Below, piece by piece: positions 50,972-56,197 of a DNA stretch of 56,197 bases (its first letter is position 1; every line of letters starts with the position of its first letter). Origin of the DNA: Planctomycetota bacterium (GTDB lineage: Bacteria; Planctomycetota; Planctomycetia; Pirellulales; Pirellulaceae); the NCBI GenBank assembly GCA_026692865.1, contig JAPLNI010000037.1, forward strand, positions 1-56,197, given 5' to 3'. The notes under the pieces were generated by a model that ran no database searches, was not told where the DNA came from, and saw only the letters and a program-made list of their open reading frames with translations. The translations under genes were made by a program, and so were the position numbers.

Positions 50972-53900
50972 ATGCGAGAACAAAAAACATCGATTATTAA
51001 TTCAAAAGCCCTTCGTGTTTTGCTTTTAGTTCTCGGAACCGGTTATGCAGCACTTGCTCATTTGCCAACCGCCTATTCCGACGACATTGAGTTTAATCGT
51101 GATATTCGTCCGATTCTTTCCGAGAATTGTTTTGTTTGCCATGGGCCGGATCAGAACAAGCTTGAAGGCGGCTTGCGGTTGGATTTTCGCGATCAAGCCG
51201 TAGCTGAAGCTGATTCTGGCAAGGCCGCGATTGTTGCCGGGCATCCCGAGCAAAGCGAATTGATGGTTCGCGTTCAATCGAACGATCCCGACATTGTGAT
51301 GCCACCTCCTCTGGTCGATAAAAAGTTGACGAAGGCGCAGAAAGAAATGCTCGAAAAGTGGATTGCGAACGGCGCCACCTATCAGGGTCACTGGGCTTTC
51401 ATACCGCCTGTCCATCCAAGTCTTCCGGTCGACGCTAACAGGGAAAATGAGAGTTCAAACCTGATCGATCATTTTGTACGCGCTCGACTTGCCAAGGAAA
51501 ACATTCGACCCTCGCCGGAAGCCGATCGCGCTACCTTGATTCGCCGCGCGACACTCGATCTAACAGGGCTCCCTCCAACCCCCGGCGACATCGATAGTTT
51601 TCTAGAGGACTCATCACCGAGTGCATATGAGAAAGTCGTGGATCGATTGCTGGCTTCACCACACTATGGCGAGCGCATGGCATTGACATGGATGGACTAC
51701 GCTCGTTACGCCGACAGCAATGGCTTTCAAAGTGATGGAAGTCGTGACATCTGGGCTTGGCGAGACTGGCTTATTCAAGCCTACAACCGGAACTTGCCAT
51801 TTGACCAATTTACGATCGAACAATTAGCCGGTGATATGCTACCCAATGCGAGTCGCGATCAAATCATTGCAACCGGCTTTAATCGAAATCATCGACTCAA
51901 TGGCGAAGGTGGTCGCATCGAGGAAGAGTGGTTTGTAGAGACTGTAATCGATCGAGTGGAAACCACAGGACTTACCTGGCTAGGTCTGACTTTCAATTGT
52001 TGTCGTTGCCACGATCATAAGTATGATCCCATTTCGCAAAAAGAGTTTTACTCCTTCTTCGCTTACTTCAATTCGAATGAAGAGAAAGGCGTTTTGGCTC
52101 CAGCCGGAAAGGAAGGTGAGAACACACCTCCGCTTCTGAAGCTAACTTCCCCAGAACAAGAGGCTGAAATCGCTAAACTCGAGGCTGCAATTCGCGATTC
52201 AGAAAAAGTTCTTGCCAGCACCAAAAAGGAACTGCCTGCCGCCATGGCCGCGTGGGAGAAATCGCTCATTGATGGCGAACTGGAACTCGTTACCGATTGG
52301 CGACAGCTCGACGCTGAATCCGCCATCTCGGAAGCGGGAGCAGTTCTCACCAAGCAAAGCGATGGAAGCTATTTGGCATCTGGTGAAAACCCCAAGATAG
52401 AAACCTATGTCGTAAAAGGCAAGTCTGAACGTGATGAGCTCACTGCTGTAATGCTTGAAGTTTTCCCAGACCCTTCGCTTCCAAACGAAAGTCTCGGACG
52501 GGCTTCGAACGGTAACTTTGTCCTTTCTGAAGTTTTGGTAGAGATCGTTGATACGAATCAGACTAAACCCACCAAGATCAAATTAGTGAAAGCCATGGCC
52601 GATTACGAACAAAACGGTTGGCCAGCGAAATCCATCCTGACCCCAGAAGCCAATAGAAATTCGGGAGGGGACATTGGCTGGTCGATCGATGGCAACGATA
52701 AGAACAAAAGAATTCCGCGTCGCCTGATTCTTGTGGCGGACAAAGTTGCCAAGATTCCGAAGCATGCAACCATTCAAATCACGTTGAAAAGCGCGTCGAA
52801 ATTCGCCCAACATAATGTCGGACGTTTTCGATTGTCCACGACCGACCGGCCACTGTCTGAGATATCTCTTCAAAGTTCGCTATCGCCTGCAGAAATTCTG
52901 AAGATCGTTTCTATCGAAGTAGCCAAGAGAACCGAGAAGCAAAAGAAATTGGTTGAAGATTTTTATCATAAGCAGGTCGCGAGTCCTTATCGAAGTGCTT
53001 CTGAAAAGCTGGAATCAGCCAAGAAAAAACTAGCCGATTACCAACTCAAAGTTCCTACAACGATGGTCATGAAAGAGTCCCGCTTGAAGGAGGCTTTCGT
53101 GCTGACTCGAGGCGAATACGACAAGCCGACGGAGAAAGTGACTCGAGCAATTCCTGCCGTGTTTGTTTCGAACGCGGATAGCCAACCGGCCGATCGGCTT
53201 GAATTAGCTCGCTGGATCGTTAGTCCAAAAAATCCTTTGACGGCTCGTGTCTGGGTGAATCGAGAATGGGAACGCTTCTTCGGAGTTGGGCTCGTCAAAA
53301 CTACTGAAAACTTTGGCGCACAAGCAGATTACCCAAGCCATCCGGAACTACTCGATTGGCTAGCTTGCGAGTTTATGGAGCCCTCGCTGAACAAGTCCAA
53401 CTCTGACCAGCAAACAAATCGATGGGATATGAAGGCACTGCAGAAATTGATAGTGATGAGCCAGACATATCGACAGTCGCAGCGTGTCGATCCGGAAACG
53501 CTGCAACGCGACCCGGAGAATCGGCTACTAGCTCGTGCAACAAGAATGCGACTATCAGGCGAAATCCTTCGTGACGTTTCGCTATCGGTAAGTGGTCTGC
53601 TGGTCGACAAGATTGGTGGTCCTAGCGTTCGCCCCTACATGCCAGCAGGAGTTTGGGATGAAACCAGCAAATATGGCAACTTGCGAAACTACAAAAACGA
53701 TAAGGGCGAAGGTCTCTATCGGCGGTCGATGTATACGATTTGGAAACGAACGGCCGCTCCCCCAACGATGCTTCTCTTTGATGCACCCAATCGAGAAACA
53801 TGTACCATTAAACGATCGAGAACGAATACACCTCTACAAGCCCTATCTCTGCTAAATGAAGTGACCTTCGTCGAAGCAGCTCGGCAGTTGGGAGCTCGCA

Positions 53901-54175
53901 TGATTCGCGAAGGTGGAGATATCGATCAAGATCGGATTCGATATGGATTTCGACTCGCCGTTGGAAGGTTGCCAAGTGAACGTGAACAAGAAGTTTTGCT
54001 AAAGGGTTTGGCGGAGGATGTCCAACGATTTGAGAAAGATCCGGAGACTGCTAAGCAATTGCTTAAGCTTGGTGAATCGCAGTCCGCCTCCGACCTCGAC
54101 TCCAAAACGCACGCTGCATTTACCTTAGTTGCGAACGTCCTGATGAATCTTGACGAATTCGTAACTCGCGAATGA
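50972..54175 (+). CDS. PSCyt1-DUF1549-DUF1553 planctomycete cytochrome-like protein
   Basis: This is a planctomycete-typical secreted protein. From ATG 50972 it has 1067 residues with a signal peptide (ALRVLLLVLGTGYAALAHL). The PSCyt1 domain carries a heme-type CxxCH in SENCFVCHGPDQ at about residue 55. DUF1549 (PSCyt2) has ATLDLTGLPPTPGDID and WMDYARYADSNGF, plus a second CxxCH in CCRCHDHKYDPIS. A long linker precedes DUF1553 (PSD1), which has ELARWIVSPKNPLTARVWVN and TPLQALSLLNEVTFVEAARQLG. The reaction is unproven. The DUF1501 partner follows 30 bases later. Earlier starts at 50918 (ATG) or 50888 (GTG) are possible. Confidence 0.9.
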   Translation: MREQKTSIINSKALRVLLLVLGTGYAALAHLPTAYSDDIEFNRDIRPILSENCFVCHGPDQNKLEGGLRLDFRDQAVAEADSGKAAIVAGHPEQSELMVRVQSNDPDIVMPPPLVDKKLTKAQKEMLEKWIANGATYQGHWAFIPPVHPSLPVDANRENESSNLIDHFVRARLAKENIRPSPEADRATLIRRATLDLTGLPPTPGDIDSFLEDSSPSAYEKVVDRLLASPHYGERMALTWMDYARYADSNGFQSDGSRDIWAWRDWLIQAYNRNLPFDQFTIEQLAGDMLPNASRDQIIATGFNRNHRLNGEGGRIEEEWFVETVIDRVETTGLTWLGLTFNCCRCHDHKYDPISQKEFYSFFAYFNSNEEKGVLAPAGKEGENTPPLLKLTSPEQEAEIAKLEAAIRDSEKVLASTKKELPAAMAAWEKSLIDGELELVTDWRQLDAESAISEAGAVLTKQSDGSYLASGENPKIETYVVKGKSERDELTAVMLEVFPDPSLPNESLGRASNGNFVLSEVLVEIVDTNQTKPTKIKLVKAMADYEQNGWPAKSILTPEANRNSGGDIGWSIDGNDKNKRIPRRLILVADKVAKIPKHATIQITLKSASKFAQHNVGRFRLSTTDRPLSEISLQSSLSPAEILKIVSIEVAKRTEKQKKLVEDFYHKQVASPYRSASEKLESAKKKLADYQLKVPTTMVMKESRLKEAFVLTRGEYDKPTEKVTRAIPAVFVSNADSQPADRLELARWIVSPKNPLTARVWVNREWERFFGVGLVKTTENFGAQADYPSHPELLDWLACEFMEPSLNKSNSDQQTNRWDMKALQKLIVMSQTYRQSQRVDPETLQRDPENRLLARATRMRLSGEILRDVSLSVSGLLVDKIGGPSVRPYMPAGVWDETSKYGNLRNYKNDKGEGLYRRSMYTIWKRTAAPPTMLLFDAPNRETCTIKRSRTNTPLQALSLLNEVTFVEAARQLGARMIREGGDIDQDRIRYGFRLAVGRLPSEREQEVLLKGLAEDVQRFEKDPETAKQLLKLGESQSASDLDSKTHAAFTLVANVLMNLDEFVTRE

Positions 54176-54205
54176 TCGACAAAAATACTTTCCAAATATA
54201 AAGCC

Positions 54206-55705
54206 ATGAAAAACTTACCGTCGTACCAGCTACAAGACTTTTTTAATCGCCGTGTTTTTATGCAGGGCGGGGCTCAAGTCGTAAGCACCGCTGCACTGGC
54301 AAACTTGATGTTGTCCAGCCAAGCCGTTGACCCGACAGTGCAACCTGGAAGCCCCACTTTAACCTCTCCGAATTCAACTATTCCCATCGGGCTGCCTGGA
54401 TTTCCAAACCACGCACCCAAGGCGAAACGGATTATCTATTTGTTTCAATCGGGAGCTCCATCGCAAATGGATCTCTTCGATCCGAAACCTCTAATGAAGG
54501 AACAACACGGTAAAGATTTACCAGCCTCTATTCGTCAGGGGCAAAGGCTCACGACAATGACATCGGGCCAAAAATCATTCCCAATAGCCCCATCGATCTT
54601 TGACTTCAAACAGCATGGCGAATCCGGTATGTGGATGAGTGAACTCATGCCGCACATGTCGACCATCGCCGATAAGTTTTGCATGGTACGCTCAATGGCG
54701 ACTGAGGTTATCAACCATGATCCGGCCATTACCTTTTGCCAAACGGGCTCGCAACTTGCCGGTCGACCCAGCATCGGGTCGTGGGTCAGCTATGGTCTAG
54801 GCTGCGAGAATCGCGACTTGCCCGCCTATGTCGTACTGACTTCATTTGGAAGTGGCCGCAAGGATGATCAACCACTCTATGATCGACTTTGGAGCGCTGG
54901 CTTCCTGCCATCCAAGCATCAAGGGGTAAAGTTTCGCAATACGGGTGATGCCGTTCTCTACCTTTCCAATCCGTCTGGAGTAAGCGCTGAAACGCGACGA
55001 TCGACTTTAGATCGATTGTCGCAATTGAACAGTGAACACTATCAAGAGATACGCGATCCGGAGATCCAAACGCGTATTTCGCAATATGAAATGGCGTTCC
55101 GAATGCAGACGAGTGTGCCGGATCTGCTCGATTTAAAAAGCGAGCCGCAGCATATCCTCGATATGTACGGACCCGATGTGAAACGCCCTGGAAGTTACGC
55201 CGCAAATTGTTTGTTAGCGAGACGACTTGCCGAACGCGACGTCCGATTCGTGCAGCTGTTTCACATGGGTTGGGATCATCACGGTGGATTGCCTAACGCC
55301 ATTCGAGGCCAATGTTATGATACCGATCAAGCCACAGCGGCCTTGATTAAAGATCTCGAACAACGCGGTTTGCTCGATGATACCCTCCTCGTTTGGGGTG
55401 GCGAGTTTGGTCGAACGATTTACTCGCAAGGCGCTTTAACCGAAAAAACCTATGGCCGTGATCATCATCCACGGTGCTTTACCATCTTGATGGCCGGTGC
55501 TGGTGTCAAGAAGGGCTTAACCTTTGGCGAGACCGACGATTATTGTTACAACATCGTGAAGGATCCTGTTCATGTCCACGATCTGAACGCGACCATCATG
55601 CATCTCTTAGGGGTTCATCATGAACGGCTCACCTACAAATACCAAGGCCGCGATTTCCGTTTGACCGATATTCACGGTGTCGTCCGGCACGAACTCATAA
55701 GCTAG
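54206..55705 (+). CDS. DUF1501 protein (sulfatase/phosphatase-like fold), Tat-type signal
   Basis: The 499-residue protein begins with a twin-arginine-like NRRVFMQGGAQVVSTAALAN signal, so it is likely exported folded. DUF1501 belongs to the alkaline-phosphatase/sulfatase-like superfamily. Visible blocks are KRIIYLFQSGAPSQMDLFDP, the late WDHHGG and VWGGEFGRT, and GRDHHPRCFTILMAGAGVK, which supply clustered His/Asp residues of the metal site. It forms the usual planctomycete pair with the PSCyt/DUF1553 protein just upstream. The substrate is unknown; a role in polysaccharide or sulfated-glycan breakdown has been proposed for such pairs but is not shown here. Confidence 0.9.
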   Translation: MKNLPSYQLQDFFNRRVFMQGGAQVVSTAALANLMLSSQAVDPTVQPGSPTLTSPNSTIPIGLPGFPNHAPKAKRIIYLFQSGAPSQMDLFDPKPLMKEQHGKDLPASIRQGQRLTTMTSGQKSFPIAPSIFDFKQHGESGMWMSELMPHMSTIADKFCMVRSMATEVINHDPAITFCQTGSQLAGRPSIGSWVSYGLGCENRDLPAYVVLTSFGSGRKDDQPLYDRLWSAGFLPSKHQGVKFRNTGDAVLYLSNPSGVSAETRRSTLDRLSQLNSEHYQEIRDPEIQTRISQYEMAFRMQTSVPDLLDLKSEPQHILDMYGPDVKRPGSYAANCLLARRLAERDVRFVQLFHMGWDHHGGLPNAIRGQCYDTDQATAALIKDLEQRGLLDDTLLVWGGEFGRTIYSQGALTEKTYGRDHHPRCFTILMAGAGVKKGLTFGETDDYCYNIVKDPVHVHDLNATIMHLLGVHHERLTYKYQGRDFRLTDIHGVVRHELIS

Positions 55706-55865
55706 GCTTAAAAAGATCAGGTCTCTTTTATGCGATCTTCGGAATGTCAAATTCAAATTGTCAAATTCACATTCCGGCAGAATTTTTGCTCACTAGTTCT
55801 TTTGAGAAATTCTATTGGAGTAACGCAAAAAGATTCCTAAAGCTTCTTTCCCTCGTTTGTCGTTT
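55706..55865. other. Intergenic region after the DUF1501 gene
   Basis: No gene is evident. AAAAGA/TCTTTT arms near 55710-55730 form only a weak terminator-like hairpin. A few AT-rich micro-repeats (GTCAAATTCA-like) lie at 55745-55775. Confidence 0.45.
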
Positions 55866-55866
55866 T

Positions 55867-56197
55867 GGAGTGCTCCGTTTCGGCAGAGCTTTAAGACTTA
55901 TCTCTCGGTTGTCGATCGAGAATGTCTTTGCTAAACCAACGGTTCTGTTGTCACGCGAGAGTCTTTCTCTTCTTAACATCGCTCGCCCGAAAGCTGTGAC
56001 AAGTCACAGCACTCCAAATTTGGAGTGCTCCGTGTCGGCAGAGCTTTAAGACTTATCTCTCGGTTGTCGATCGAGAATGTCTTTGCTAAACAAACGGTTC
56101 TGTTGTCACGCGAGAGTCTTTCTCTTCTTAACATCGCTCGCCCGAAAGCTGTGACAAGTCACAGCACTCCAAATTTGGAGTGCTCCGTTTCGGCGGA
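55867..56197 (+). repeat. 155-bp tandem repeat array, continuing past the window end
   Basis: The unit starting GGAGTGCTCCGTTTCGGC recurs at 55867, 56022 and 56177, giving an exact 155-base period with two complete units and the start of a third. The units differ by very few bases (GTTTCGG/GTGTCGG; AAACCAACGG/AAACAAACGG). At the junction is a 20-bp perfect palindrome GCACTCCAAATTTGGAGTGC, preceded by GCTGTGAC-AA-GTCACAGC, so each unit carries strong hairpins. No coding capacity is evident. The end of the array lies beyond the window. Confidence 0.9.

Noticed and set aside
55744-56049. 101-codon frame at the window end
   Set aside because: It runs into the 155-bp tandem repeat and has no start signal or motif.
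55867-56197. CRISPR array interpretation of the terminal repeats
   Set aside because: The units are contiguous 155-base copies without unique spacers, so they form a tandem repeat rather than a CRISPR array.

Overview
This window looks like chromosomal DNA of a planctomycete, most likely from the Pirellulales (Rhodopirellula/Blastopirellula-like). The evidence is gene content. There is a PSCyt1/DUF1549/DUF1553 protein paired with a DUF1501 protein, and a surface protein with the planctomycete basic-plus-LEQLE N-terminus, cadherin repeats and a dockerin-like C-terminus. There is also a dihydropteroate-synthase-like protein of the tetrahydromethanopterin-linked type, and a large planctomycete-type membrane protein. 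Genes are mostly monocistronic or in short operons, Shine-Dalgarno sites are often weak, and several starts are TTG. No phage, plasmid, IS transposase or CRISPR array is visible.

Layout. 1-5.4 kb: a DUF937 protein, the RNase P RNA gene (minus strand, with a promoter), a ribbon-helix-helix protein, thiL and a small lipoprotein. 6.06-15.07 kb: a co-directional chemotaxis cluster cheA-cheW-mcp-cheY-cheB-cheR-cheX. CheA carries two HPt and two CheW-like domains, and a 28-bp perfect palindrome separates mcp from cheY. 15.07-18.9 kb (minus): a LolD/LolC-type ABC exporter and a helical membrane-anchored protein. 19-22.7 kb: a small protein with an L7/L12-C-terminus-like tail, cobalamin adenosyltransferase, a Nudix hydrolase, a PyrK-like flavin/2Fe-2S protein and a FIST sensor protein. 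22.8-27.3 kb (minus): a membrane diguanylate cyclase with an I-site, then xylA-xylB. 27.7-31.4 kb: the cadherin/dockerin surface protein. 31.5-36.3 kb: an SDR oxidoreductase, pyruvate kinase, a nucleoside:H+ symporter-type MFS protein and a CoA-pyrophosphatase-type Nudix enzyme. 36.3-41.5 kb: a membrane protein, csrA, tRNA-Glu(UUC) with a terminator, an RluA-type pseudouridine synthase and the DHPS-like protein. 41.7-45.6 kb: a giant FtsX/MacB-type permease without a neighbouring ATPase. 45.9-50.4 kb: cdsA, phoH and a PgpH/YqfF-type 7TM-HD phosphodiesterase. 50.97-55.7 kb: the PSCyt/DUF1553-DUF1501 pair. The window ends inside a 155-bp-period tandem array.

The most unusual non-genic signal is a dispersed family of imperfect palindromic elements with CTGAGCCG...CGGCTCAG-type ends. 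Copies lie at about 0.3, 1.9, 5.5, 24.1 and 24.2 kb, and one sits in frame inside the giant permease gene at 43.8 kb. A second structured signal is an 11-bp stem followed by seven T residues at 41.65-41.72 kb with no plus-strand protein gene upstream, which is a candidate small RNA or terminator. No complete new multi-gene system was found. The che cluster, the repeat family and the terminal tandem array are the best targets for follow-up. Product calls come from motif recognition by eye; no database search was run.
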